Below are positions 1-7,578 of a DNA stretch of 60,336 bases, piece after piece. The notes under the pieces are model-generated. The model was not told the origin of the DNA and did not search any database. It saw nothing but the letters and a program-made list of their open reading frames with translations. Position numbers and translations under genes: made by a program. Within the stretch, counting starts at the first letter, position 1; the number at the start of each line of letters is the position of its first letter. Origin of the DNA: DASXVX01 sp036504075 (GTDB lineage: Bacteria > Bacillota > Sulfobacillia > Symbiobacteriales > Symbiobacteriaceae); NCBI GenBank assembly GCA_036504075.1, contig DASXVX010000020.1:1-60336 (forward strand), given 5' to 3'.

Positions 1-27
1 CTTTTCGGCTCGACGCTTGTGGTTCAT
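1..27 (-). CDS. 5' end of a leftward gene, cut by the window edge
   Basis: An ATG at 27-25 opens a frame reading MNHKRRAEK before the sequence ends. The site AGGAGGT lies at 36-42, 8 nt upstream, and a sigma-A type promoter lies further upstream (70-99). With only nine basic residues visible no function can be given. The ribosome site and promoter are the reason for calling it a real gene start. Confidence 0.5.
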
Positions 28-55
28 GGATCTCGACCTCCTGCGTGTAATGGGT

Positions 56-99
56 GTGTTGCAACACCATTTATACCAGGAGGTCTTGTCTTTTCTCAA
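56..99 (-). promoter_or_regulatory. Promoter and palindrome upstream of the edge gene
   Basis: Leftward -35 TTGAGA (94-99) and -10 TATAAA (70-75) are separated by 18 nt. A perfect 12-bp palindrome GTGTTGCAACAC (56-67) sits at the expected transcription start, a position typical of a repressor site. Confidence 0.45.
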
Positions 100-125
100 C
101 CCCTACCGTCAGCATTACAGGACTG

Positions 126-146
126 CTGCGAAATCTGCGGCCAAAA
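126..146 (+). repeat. Copy of dispersed CGCAGAT-type repeat
   Basis: This 21-bp stretch (reading CTGCGAAATCTGCGGCCAAAA split as 126-136 and 137-146) matches 19 of 21 bases of the copy at 30246-30266. Related copies are at 19268-19293 and 30068-30104. Apart from this, 100-240 shows no gene. Confidence 0.5.
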
Positions 147-243
147 TTATCTCCCGTGTTTACCTGCGACCGCTTTCCGTCCCTGCCATTAAACCACCGG
201 TCTATGTAACGACATTCATCAGCCTCGGGTTTTGTCATCACCA

Positions 244-273
244 AAAGCGCCGGGCAGAACTGCCCGGCGCTTT
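244..273 (-). terminator. tyrS terminator
   Basis: Perfect 14-bp stem AAAGCGCCGGGCAG (244-257) / CTGCCCGGCGCTTT (260-273) with a 2-nt loop, just after the tyrS stop and followed leftward by a short T run. Confidence 0.85.
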
Positions 274-278
274 ACGTT

Positions 279-1499
279 TTACTTGACGGCGACGCGGCCG
301 TACTTCCGCTTGCCGACCTTGAGCACCTGTCCGGTGGTGAGCGTCAGCTCGGCCCGGGGGTCGGCGACCTTCTCGCCGTCCACGGTGAAGCCGCCCTGCT
401 CGATCAGCCGCCTGGCTTCGGCCATGGAAGGCGCCAGCTGCGTGACCACCAGCACTTTGGCCGCCTGCATGGGCAGATCCGCCGCCGGCACGGTCACGTC
501 GGGGATATCCGCCGGCACCTCGCCCTTGGAGAACTGGGCGACCCACTTCTCCTCGGCCCGCCGGGCGTCATCCCCGGTGTACCCGTACGTGGTGATAATC
601 TCCCGGCCGAGTCGCTTCTTGATGGCCATGGGGTTCTCCCCCTGCTCCATCGTCTGCGTCAGCCGCTTGACCTCCGCTTCCGGCACGTCCGTGAAATACG
701 TGAAGTACGTGAGAATCAGCTTGTCCGGAATCGACATGGTCCGGCCGAACATTTCCTCCGGCGGATGATCCAGGCCGATGTAGTTGCCCAGGGACTTGGA
801 CATTTTCTCCACGCCGTCCAGCCCTTCGATGATCGGCGTCATGAGACAGACCTGCGCCTCCTGTCCCGCGCTCCGCTGCAGGTCCCGGCCGGTCAGCAGG
901 TTGAACTTCTGGTCGGTGCCGCCCAGTTCCACATCCGCCGAGATGGCGACCGAGTCGGTGCCCTGCATCAGCGGGTAGAGGAACTCGTGAATGTAAATCG
1001 GTTGACCGCCGGCGTAACGATTCCGGAAGTCTTCCCGTTCTAACATATGGGCGACGGTAGACTTCGCGCAAAGCTGGATCACGTCGGCAAACGTCATCGG
1101 TTTCAGCCACTCGCTGTTGCGCCGGATCTCCAGTTTGTCGACATCGATCACCCGGGCGGCCTGTTCGACAAACCGGGCGGCGTTGGCTGTGGTCTGCTCG
1201 TGGGTCAGCGCCGGCCGGGCTTCGTTCTTGCCCGTCGGATCGCCGACCATCGCCGTGTAGTCGCCGATGATCAGAATGCAATGGTGGCCCAGATCCATAA
1301 ACTGCTTCATCTTCCGCAGCGGCACCGTGTGGCCCAGGGTCAGATCCCGGCCCGTGGGGTCGATGCCGAGCTTGATCCGCAGCGGCTTGCCGGTCTTGAA
1401 CGACCGCTCCAGCTTCGCCCGCAGCTCCTCCCGGCTGACAATGTCCGTCACGCCCCGCATGAGAATCTGCATCTGTTCATCTACGCTGGCAAAACCCAT
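279..1499 (-). CDS. tyrS: Tyrosyl-tRNA synthetase
   Basis: Charges tRNA-Tyr with tyrosine in the cytoplasm; class I synthetase, 406 aa, a normal length for the TyrZ-like branch. The HIGH-equivalent motif is TLGH at residues 54-57 within GIDPTGRDLTLGH, and KMSKS is at 232-236. The C-terminal ~65 residues form an S4-type RNA-binding domain (GGFTVDGEKVADP). The ATG at 1499 is chosen because GGGAGG lies just upstream; an open frame runs back to 1640 but that part lies inside the T-box terminator and antiterminator. Expression should be controlled by the T-box at 1520-1833. It is divergent from the penicillin-binding protein. Confidence 0.95.
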   Translation of the reverse strand: MGFASVDEQMQILMRGVTDIVSREELRAKLERSFKTGKPLRIKLGIDPTGRDLTLGHTVPLRKMKQFMDLGHHCILIIGDYTAMVGDPTGKNEARPALTHEQTTANAARFVEQAARVIDVDKLEIRRNSEWLKPMTFADVIQLCAKSTVAHMLEREDFRNRYAGGQPIYIHEFLYPLMQGTDSVAISADVELGGTDQKFNLLTGRDLQRSAGQEAQVCLMTPIIEGLDGVEKMSKSLGNYIGLDHPPEEMFGRTMSIPDKLILTYFTYFTDVPEAEVKRLTQTMEQGENPMAIKKRLGREIITTYGYTGDDARRAEEKWVAQFSKGEVPADIPDVTVPAADLPMQAAKVLVVTQLAPSMAEARRLIEQGGFTVDGEKVADPRAELTLTTGQVLKVGKRKYGRVAVK

Positions 1500-1519
1500 G
1501 AGACATCCTCCCTTTCTCG

Positions 1520-1833
1520 GCGGAGGCAACAAAAATGCCCCGCGCCCGGCATGTTCGTCCAGGGACGGCGTAGATGAATGCCAATAACTCATGGCTACAC
1601 CGCGGTACCACCCTGGTTGACCCCCGGGAGGGGAGCCCACTCAAATGTTCCAATAACGGGGAACTTCCGGCCCTGTCTATCCATCTAAGAGGTAGGAGGT
1701 TGAACCTCCCCGACCCGACGGACTCGAAGAGCGGCTCCGAAGTGTATTTCCGCAGGCGGCCCCGGGGTTTCGCACCACCCAACCCCTCGCTGAAGATCGG
1801 CCTATTACGTACTCTCTTCATCATCGCTTCTTG
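1520..1833 (-). promoter_or_regulatory. T-box leader of tyrS (Tyr specifier)
   Basis: The T-box core, complementary to CGCGGTACCACCCT at 1601-1614, is followed by a terminator stem at 1535-1552 (ATGCC/GGCAT plus T run 1531-1535). The 5' part contains the conserved GATGAAGAGAGTA stretch. A TAC tyrosine codon is at 1746-1744 in the expected specifier-loop context (GAAA-TAC-A). Uncharged tRNA-Tyr should stabilise the antiterminator and allow tyrS transcription. Confidence 0.9.
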
Positions 1834-1839
1834 CAGGAT

Positions 1840-1869
1840 AGTATACCACAAAGGCGAGTAGCGGAGCAA
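1840..1869 (-). promoter_or_regulatory. tyrS promoter
   Basis: -35 TTGCTC (1864-1869), 18-nt spacer, -10 TATACT (1840-1845), placing the start near 1833 at the head of the T-box leader. Confidence 0.7.
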
Positions 1870-1971
1870 TTCCTTCCGAATCACCAGTGGTTCGAGGTAA
1901 TGGGACCCAGCCAGAAAAAGGAGTCTTGACCCCGGCGGCGAATTCCTATCTCCTTGTTGGAGGTGTTTCGT

Positions 1972-4572
1972 TTGTCGAACAGACGTCGTCCCGAAGACGA
2001 CGAGCCCAAGCGGCCGGCAAAAAAGAAGAGCCGGCGCTGGCTGTTGTATACGTTCCTCGTCATGCTTGGGCTTCTGCTGGGGGTCACGGGGGCGGCTGCG
2101 TCCTTCGTGTATAAGGCCTACCAGACCCTGCCCGCCTATGAGGATTTCGACCCCAGCCAGACGTCGATGATTCTGGACAACAAGAGCGCTGTTGTCTACA
2201 AGCTGTCCGCCGACGAGGACCGCACCCTGATCAAAGACATCAAGGACATTCCCAAACAGGTGCAGGAAGCGTTCGTCGCTACGGAGGACCACCGGTTTTA
2301 TGATCACAAGGGAATCGATCTCTACCGGCTCGGCGGTGCCGTCTGGTCAGACGTCAAGTATTTCCTCGGGGTGAAGGGCTCTCAGCTGGAGGGCGGCTCC
2401 ACCATCACCATGCAGCTCTCCCGAAACGCCTTCCTGACGCTGGACCAGAACATGACACGCAAGGTGCAGGAGATGCTGATCGCCCTCCAGTTGGAGCGGC
2501 GGTTCACCAAGGACGAGATCCTCCTGCGCTATCTGAACCAGGTCTCTTTCGGCTACCAGGCGTCCGGCCTGGAGGCCGCGTCCCAGCGCTACTTCTCCAA
2601 GCCGGCCAAGCAGTTGACGCTCTCCGAAGCGGCCATGCTCGCGGGCATCCTGAAGGGACCCAGCGAGTATAACCCGCTTGACAACTTCCCGGGCGCCATG
2701 GAGCGCCGGGCCATCGTGCTGGACCTGATGGCCGAGTATGGCTACCTCAGCCCGGCCGAAGCCGACAAAATCAAGGCGGAGAAAGTCGTCCTGCACCCGG
2801 CCCAGATCACTTCCACGACCGTCGCGTTCACCGGCGATTGGTACGTGGACTATGTGGTCAGCATTCTGACCGACTCCAAGCTGGCGGAAAAGTACGGCAC
2901 GCCGCTGTTCGACGGCAAGGACCTGTACAGCAAGGGCCTGAAGATCTACACGGCTTACGACCCGACTTACCAGAAAAAGATCGAAGCGGCCGTTCCCCCG
3001 CTGCTGGAGCAAGGCACCAAGCGGTACAACGGCAAGGTGCCCCAGGACATTCCCCAGGCAGCCGTGGTCGTCATGGACCATCGGAGTGGCGAGGTCAAGG
3101 CGATTTACGGCGGCACGAAGCACACCGGCATGCTGGAGTTCAACCGGGCCACCCAGGCTTACCGGCAGCCCGGCTCGTCGATCAAGCCGATCGTCGCCTA
3201 CCTGCCGGCCATCGACCTGTTGGGCTGGGGGCCGTCCACTGTCATCGACGACTCGCCGCTCATGCTGATCGACCGGAAGCCCTGGCCGGACAACTACGAG
3301 CACCGGTACTCCGGCCTGCTCTCCATGCGGACCGCCGTCGAGCAGTCCATTAACGGCATGGCCGTCCGGACGCTGCAGGCGGTCACGCCCCGCAAGGGCA
3401 TCGAATACGCCCACGCGATGGGCCTGGAATCCATCAACTTTGCGAATCCCAACGACGGCAACGACGCGCAGGATGAACACCTCGCGCTGACGCTCGGCGG
3501 CCTGAGCAAAGGCGTCACGCTGTTGGACATGACCCAGGCCTACGGCGTGCTGGGCAGCCTGGGGCAAAAGGCGAACCCCCTCATCATCACCAAGATCGAG
3601 AACAAGCATGGCGACGTCATTTTCCAGGCATCGCCCAAGAAGACGCAGGCAATCAAACATCCGGAATCCGTCTGGCTGATGGTGGACATCATGAAGGGTT
3701 CCATCCTGCGGGGCACGGCTTCCGCCTACTCCAAGGGCTGGCATGGCTGGCCCGCCGCCGGGAAGACCGGCACGACGGAAAACTGGCAGGACGCCTGGTT
3801 CCTCGGCTATACGTCGGAGATCGTCACCGGTGTCTGGACCGGCTACGACAAGGAGCGGCCGTTGCCCGGCGCCGATGGCTGGGCTTGGACCGGGGCCGGC
3901 CCGCCCACCGAAATCTGGACGGCGGTCATGGACGCCATTTACGGCGACAAGAAGCCGCCCGACTGGGAGAAGCCGAAGGGGCTGACCATGGTGGAGATCT
4001 GCAAGACCTCCGGCCTCCTCCCCAGCCCGCTCTGCCCGAAAGATGACCTCACCAGCGACTGGTTCCGCACCGGTTTCGAGCCGAAGCAGGCGGACAACGT
4101 CTGGACCAGCGTCAAGGTGGTCAAGCAGCCCTGGACGCCGCCGGGCGCCAAGAAGGCGATCGACAAGTACTTCCTCTGGCAGGATGGCTGCGGCACGGCT
4201 GAGACCCGGTTGATGATCAAGCGGCCCACCCAGTACGTCCTGAGTCCAAGCGATCCGTACAACTTCGACCGCTACTGGCCGAAGGACTGGATCAACGAAG
4301 TGCCCAAGGATCTCTGCAAACCTGCACCGCCGCCGGCTCCGACAACGCCGGCGCCCGGTACCACCGATCCGTTTACGCCCATCACTCCGCCTGGCACGAC
4401 CCAACCGCCCGGCGGCGGCACGACCCAACCGCCCGGTGGCGGCACGACCCAACCGCCCGGTGGCGGGGGCACGACCCAACCGCCCGGCGGCGGGGGCACG
4501 ACCCAACCGCCCGGCGGCGGCAACACCCAACCCCCCGGCGGTGGGGCCACGCAGCCTCCGCCCAAGCCGTAG
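1972..4572 (+). CDS. Class A penicillin-binding protein (glycosyltransferase/transpeptidase)
   Basis: Polymerises and cross-links peptidoglycan at the outer face of the membrane. A basic cytoplasmic tail (1-22) and one membrane anchor (about 23-46) precede a GT51 domain with the EDHRFYDHKGID motif (catalytic E105) and GGSTITMQLSRN. The transpeptidase has S402-S-I-K405, an SxN triad in SINGMA and K598-T-G-T. A Pro/Gly/Thr-rich repeat tail closes the 866-aa protein (PBP1A/PonA type). TTG at 1972 is preferred because GGAGGTG (1959-1965) is correctly spaced; an upstream TTG at 1954 overlaps that site. Confidence 0.92.
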   Translation: MSNRRRPEDDEPKRPAKKKSRRWLLYTFLVMLGLLLGVTGAAASFVYKAYQTLPAYEDFDPSQTSMILDNKSAVVYKLSADEDRTLIKDIKDIPKQVQEAFVATEDHRFYDHKGIDLYRLGGAVWSDVKYFLGVKGSQLEGGSTITMQLSRNAFLTLDQNMTRKVQEMLIALQLERRFTKDEILLRYLNQVSFGYQASGLEAASQRYFSKPAKQLTLSEAAMLAGILKGPSEYNPLDNFPGAMERRAIVLDLMAEYGYLSPAEADKIKAEKVVLHPAQITSTTVAFTGDWYVDYVVSILTDSKLAEKYGTPLFDGKDLYSKGLKIYTAYDPTYQKKIEAAVPPLLEQGTKRYNGKVPQDIPQAAVVVMDHRSGEVKAIYGGTKHTGMLEFNRATQAYRQPGSSIKPIVAYLPAIDLLGWGPSTVIDDSPLMLIDRKPWPDNYEHRYSGLLSMRTAVEQSINGMAVRTLQAVTPRKGIEYAHAMGLESINFANPNDGNDAQDEHLALTLGGLSKGVTLLDMTQAYGVLGSLGQKANPLIITKIENKHGDVIFQASPKKTQAIKHPESVWLMVDIMKGSILRGTASAYSKGWHGWPAAGKTGTTENWQDAWFLGYTSEIVTGVWTGYDKERPLPGADGWAWTGAGPPTEIWTAVMDAIYGDKKPPDWEKPKGLTMVEICKTSGLLPSPLCPKDDLTSDWFRTGFEPKQADNVWTSVKVVKQPWTPPGAKKAIDKYFLWQDGCGTAETRLMIKRPTQYVLSPSDPYNFDRYWPKDWINEVPKDLCKPAPPPAPTTPAPGTTDPFTPITPPGTTQPPGGGTTQPPGGGTTQPPGGGGTTQPPGGGGTTQPPGGGNTQPPGGGATQPPPKP
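4393..4549 (+). repeat. In-frame tandem repeats in the PBP tail
   Basis: About seven 24-27 bp units encode TTQPPGGG(G) at the C-terminus. Such low-complexity tails are usually flexible wall-facing linkers; copy number may vary between strains. Confidence 0.8.
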
Positions 4573-4610
4573 CAGCGGCCTTCCCGGCACAGTCTGTCTT
4601 GTATGCACAA

Positions 4611-4640
4611 AAAGGAGTCGGAAATTTTTCCGACTCCTTT
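4611..4640 (+). terminator. Terminator after the PBP gene
   Basis: Stem AAAGGAGTCGGAAA (4611-4624) / TTTCCGACTCCTTT (4627-4640) with a T-rich 3' side and an A-rich 5' side, so it could act in both directions. Confidence 0.8.
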
Positions 4641-4709
4641 TCTTTACTTCCAATATATGTTATATTGTAGGAGACAGGTCCACCTCTGGGCATAATTGGA
4701 GGATCGCAT

Positions 4710-4979
4710 ATGGCACGATTACGGGAGCTGGCACCGGGTTGCCGGGTGATCACTCGCTCCGGGTTCAACGGAACGGTGGTCAGTACTGCGCGGTTGGTGG
4801 ATGTAAATGTAGTGCTTGTGAACCTTGATCTGTTATCCGGCAAAGAGCGGAACCCGGTGGTCGTCTTTCCGGAAAACCTGACTCCGCTGCAGGAGCAACC
4901 GGTGGTGGCGCGACCGCCGGCACCGACCCAGGACCCGGCACCGGACCCGGAGATGGTCACCCGGGTGAGCCTGTCGTAA
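4710..4979 (+). CDS. Small protein of unknown function
   Basis: 89 aa. The ATG follows GGAGG (4698-4702), and a TATATT -10-like box lies at 4661-4666, so it appears to have its own promoter. The first ~60 residues are a compact beta-rich stretch (PGCRVITRSGFNGTVVSTAR, then VDVNVVLVNLD) reminiscent of small SH3-like or KOW-like barrels. The last 30 are Pro/Ala rich. No signal peptide or membrane segment is seen. I do not recognise the family. Confidence 0.6.
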   Translation: MARLRELAPGCRVITRSGFNGTVVSTARLVDVNVVLVNLDLLSGKERNPVVVFPENLTPLQEQPVVARPPAPTQDPAPDPEMVTRVSLS

Positions 4980-5029
4980 TGGAGCGTGCCGCTTTGGTGG
5001 GCACCCGAAGAGCGAAACGTACAGCTTGA

Positions 5030-5062
5030 GTCCCCGTCCTGACAGTCGTTCAGGGCGGGGAC
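5030..5062 (+). terminator. Terminator after the small gene
   Basis: Stem GTCCCCGTCCTGA (5030-5042) / TCAGGGCGGGGAC (5050-5062) followed by a T-rich run at 5065-5073. Confidence 0.85.
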
Positions 5063-5187
5063 GCTTTCTTTTTCAGTCCAGCCAAGGGCGTGTGTTTCGG
5101 GGCGCGGTGTGTCCCACCGGCAGGGGTTGACCCTCCTTGAGCCGAACTTTAGGCATTGAGCACGATTGTGGCATTGAGGTGGTTCCC

Positions 5188-6441
5188 ATGCTGCTCCGTG
5201 ACCCGGTTCACGGGGATATCTACCTGACCGAAGACGAAACCCGGGTGCTGGATACCAGGGAGATGCAGCGGCTGCGAAACATCAAGCAGTTGGGCACGGC
5301 ACACCTGGTCTACCCCGGCTGCGTCCACACCCGGTTTGATCACTCCCTGGGCGCTCTGGCCGCCGCTAACCGCATACTGGACAGCCTCCGGCTGGCCGGC
5401 TTTCACGTGGACTCCCAGGAGGCCGCCATCGTTCGGCTGGCGATTCTGGTCCACGACGTGACCCACATTCCGTATGGCCATACGTTCGAGGACGAGCGGC
5501 AGATTTTCCCCCGGCACGACGCCGGCCCCCGGCTGGACCATTTTCTGGGCCTGACCTCCGAACTCGGGCGGGCGCTGCAAGACCTGGGCGTTCTGGAGCC
5601 GGTCCTGGCCATTCTGACCGGGAATCCGCCCACGCCCTGGATGGGCCATGTGGTCTCCAGCACCGTAGATGCGGACCTGCTGGACTACGTCCGTCGCGAC
5701 GCCTTCTTCGCCGGTCTCCGGCAGGATTACGACGACCGGATTTTCTCCTACTTTGTGCTGGAGCAGGGGCAGCTTCTGGTCAACATGGTGAAGCACGGCA
5801 TTGACCGGCCGGACGCCCGGACCGAGATTCTCCACCTGCTCCGCATGCGCTACATACTGACCGAGCGGATCTATCTGCACCACGCCAAAATTGCCTCCGG
5901 TGCGATGATCTCCAAGGCGGTGGAATTGCTCACGAGGCACGGCCTCCGGGAGGAATCGCTCTACGACCTGGGCGACCAGACGTTCTTTGACCTGCTCTCC
6001 CGCATGCCCGGTCCGGCGGTGGCGGCCCAGCTGATCGAAGGCGTCGCCAGCCGGCGGCTATTCAAGCGGGCGTATGTCCTGTCGAGCGTCTCCCTGGGGG
6101 AGAGCCAGGCGGATTTCATTGCCAAATACGCGGGCCAATCCACCGAGCGGGAGGCGGTGGAGAACGCCATCGCCGCCAAGACGAAGCTGAAACCCGGCCA
6201 GGTGATTCTGTACTGCCCGAAGGCCTCGTTCTTCAAGGAAGTGCGAGTGCCGGTGAAAACCCGGGTCGGCACCGGTCCGCTCTACCAGCTGGACACCAAC
6301 GCCGGCGAAGCGCGCGCCCTGGCCCGGCAGTATGAGGACCTCTGGCGCACGTATGTCTTCTGCCCGGCGGAAAAAATCGGCCCGGTGCGCCGGGCCTGCG
6401 AGCAGTTCTTCAGCCAGCCGAGCGAGCTGCGGGACGATTGA
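5188..6441 (+). CDS. HD-domain phosphohydrolase
   Basis: 417 aa, metal-dependent HD superfamily hydrolase of the SAMHD1/dGTPase-like group. The metal ligands are visible as HTRFDHS (47-53), then HD (89-90) in LVHDVTHIPYGH, and a later conserved Asp in STVDADLLDYVRRD. Family members hydrolyse nucleotides or (deoxy)nucleoside triphosphates; the substrate here cannot be read from sequence. The ATG at 5188 is chosen because GAGGTGG (5175-5181) precedes it and the protein then begins MLLRDPVHGDI, as homologues do. An in-frame TTG at 5137 has no ribosome site. Monocistronic, with a terminator just after. Confidence 0.85.
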   Translation: MLLRDPVHGDIYLTEDETRVLDTREMQRLRNIKQLGTAHLVYPGCVHTRFDHSLGALAAANRILDSLRLAGFHVDSQEAAIVRLAILVHDVTHIPYGHTFEDERQIFPRHDAGPRLDHFLGLTSELGRALQDLGVLEPVLAILTGNPPTPWMGHVVSSTVDADLLDYVRRDAFFAGLRQDYDDRIFSYFVLEQGQLLVNMVKHGIDRPDARTEILHLLRMRYILTERIYLHHAKIASGAMISKAVELLTRHGLREESLYDLGDQTFFDLLSRMPGPAVAAQLIEGVASRRLFKRAYVLSSVSLGESQADFIAKYAGQSTEREAVENAIAAKTKLKPGQVILYCPKASFFKEVRVPVKTRVGTGPLYQLDTNAGEARALARQYEDLWRTYVFCPAEKIGPVRRACEQFFSQPSELRDD

Positions 6442-6453
6442 GGGAGCAGCACG

Positions 6454-6495
6454 AAAGCGCCCCGGTGAGGCAGACATGCCTGGCCGGGGCGCTTT
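6454..6495 (+). terminator. Terminator between convergent genes
   Basis: AAAGCGCCCCGG (6454-6465) / CCGGGGCGCTTT (6484-6495) with an inner GGCA/TGCC helix in the loop. It probably serves the HD gene and the leftward HTH gene. Confidence 0.8.
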
Positions 6496-6496
6496 C

Positions 6497-6739
6497 TTAT
6501 TCCCGGGGTCTGGGCGGGAGGTCGTGCCGGTTCTCCGGCATGATTTCCACGCTTAGATAACCGATGGCGACCAGCTTGAGGATGCCTTCCGCCAGGGTGG
6601 CGGCGCCCAGCTTCTTGAGGCAGTTGCGCAGACGCTGGCTGGCCCACTCGTCGTACTTGCCGTTGGCCTGAGAAATCTGCAGTTCCGTCTCGCCGCGGGC
6701 CATCCGGAGGAGCACCTCCAGTTCAGCCGGAGTTGGCAA
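6497..6739 (-). CDS. Small LuxR-like HTH protein (start uncertain)
   Basis: The 80 residues from TTG 6739 resemble a LuxR/GerE C-terminal helix-turn-helix (TPAELEVLLRMARGE, then RLRNCLKKLGA, then AEGILKLVAIGYL), so a DNA-binding role is likely. No ribosome site precedes the TTG. The same frame stays open and coding-like for about 30-65 codons further upstream (reading PGDILVSAPNDAGSIVLKLG) without ATG, GTG or TTG. The gene may use an unusual start, or be joined by a frameshift to an ATG-initiated frame beginning near 6869. Confidence 0.5.
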   Translation of the reverse strand: MPTPAELEVLLRMARGETELQISQANGKYDEWASQRLRNCLKKLGAATLAEGILKLVAIGYLSVEIMPENRHDLPPRPRE

Positions 6740-7086
6740 CTGGTAGGTGGTACCCAGCTTCAGGACGATGGACCCAGCGTCGTTCGGCGCCGAAACGAGG
6801 ATGTCGCCCGGGGACGGAATACGGGGTGACCGTGGTCTCCCCGTTGGACCTGGGCCCTCTGTACTGCCATCGTTCGTACGAATTGCCCCCCTGACTCCGA
6901 TCCCCCGCCGCCCGCATACCGGCCACCCCGCAATCCGAACGGGGACTCATAATACATGAGCAGCCGACGATGTTAATGGTTCATTCCCATATATCTTCAA
7001 TCCTGTACAATAAAAGGAATCGCCCCTCTGGGGAGCCTGCCCGCTCAAGCCTTCCGAAACAAGTATATCAAAACACTCACTAATGA
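6740..7086. other. Upstream region of two small HTH genes
   Basis: The leftward frame of the LuxR-like gene remains open to about 6952. A leftward promoter-like pair TTAACA / TATTAT (16-nt spacer) lies near 6950-6980. 7000-7086 is AT-rich with rightward -10-like TACAAT near 7006. No other gene is seen. Confidence 0.35.
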
Positions 7087-7090
7087 GTGT
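7073..7090. promoter_or_regulatory. Palindromic operator candidate upstream of the XRE gene
   Basis: ACACTCA (7073-7079), 4-nt centre, TGAGTGT (7084-7090): a perfect 7-bp inverted repeat about 100 bp upstream of the XRE coding region, suited to autoregulation. Confidence 0.4.
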
Positions 7091-7194
7091 ATAAATCGAC
7101 GCAAACAAATGAGGTTTTACCAATATTTAGGAATCATGCTATTCTGTTTCCAGGGGATGAATTCGCCCTCAGGTCAAGTCAGGAGGGGTTGCCA

Positions 7195-7467
7195 CTGAAG
7201 GTCTTTAGCGGAACGAACGCACGCCGGATTCGCACGGAGCGGGAACTGTCTATTCGGGAGCTTTCGAGAGTGAGTGGCCTGGCCCTGGGTTACATCAGCC
7301 AGCTTGAAACCGGAAAGCGGCGGAACCCCACGCTGACAAAACTCTCGCGGCTCGCCGCTGCGCTGGGGGTGCCGGTGGAGGATCTGCTGTCCGCTCCCAC
7401 AGAGTACCCCCGACCCCCACCTTGGGCTTCCATCGGCAAAGTCGTTGGGCATGGCCACTCGTCTTGA
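7195..7467 (+). CDS. XRE-family HTH regulator
   Basis: Cro/C1-type HTH covering most of the protein: RRIRTERELSIRELSRVSGL, then YISQLETGKRRNPTLTKLSRL, then LGVPVEDLL. It should be a DNA-binding regulator with no effector domain. The start is uncertain. AGGAGG (7181-7186) is ideally placed for a CTG at 7195 (90 aa) and too close for a TTG at 7189. A GTG at 7087 would add 36 residues from AT-rich sequence that does not look coding and overlaps the 7073-7090 palindrome. Short tail after the HTH; own terminator. Confidence 0.75.
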   Translation: MKVFSGTNARRIRTERELSIRELSRVSGLALGYISQLETGKRRNPTLTKLSRLAAALGVPVEDLLSAPTEYPRPPPWASIGKVVGHGHSS

Positions 7468-7490
7468 ATAGATAAAGCCAAAACAAAATC

Positions 7491-7516
7491 GGCGGTGGGC
7501 TTTCAGGCCCACCGCC
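7491..7516 (+). terminator. Terminator between XRE gene and mutS2
   Basis: GGCGGTGGGC (7491-7500) / GCCCACCGCC (7507-7516), T-rich on the rightward side and A-rich on the other, so possibly bidirectional. Confidence 0.75.
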
Positions 7517-7578
7517 TTTCGTTGACGCTTGAGAACTGGGAAGGCTTTCCCGGATTTCGCCGGCATCCGACCCGGAGC

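Noticed and set aside
2347..4653. 768-codon open frame antisense to the PBP gene
   Set aside because: A GC-rich shadow; the + strand protein has all catalytic motifs and the antisense has none.
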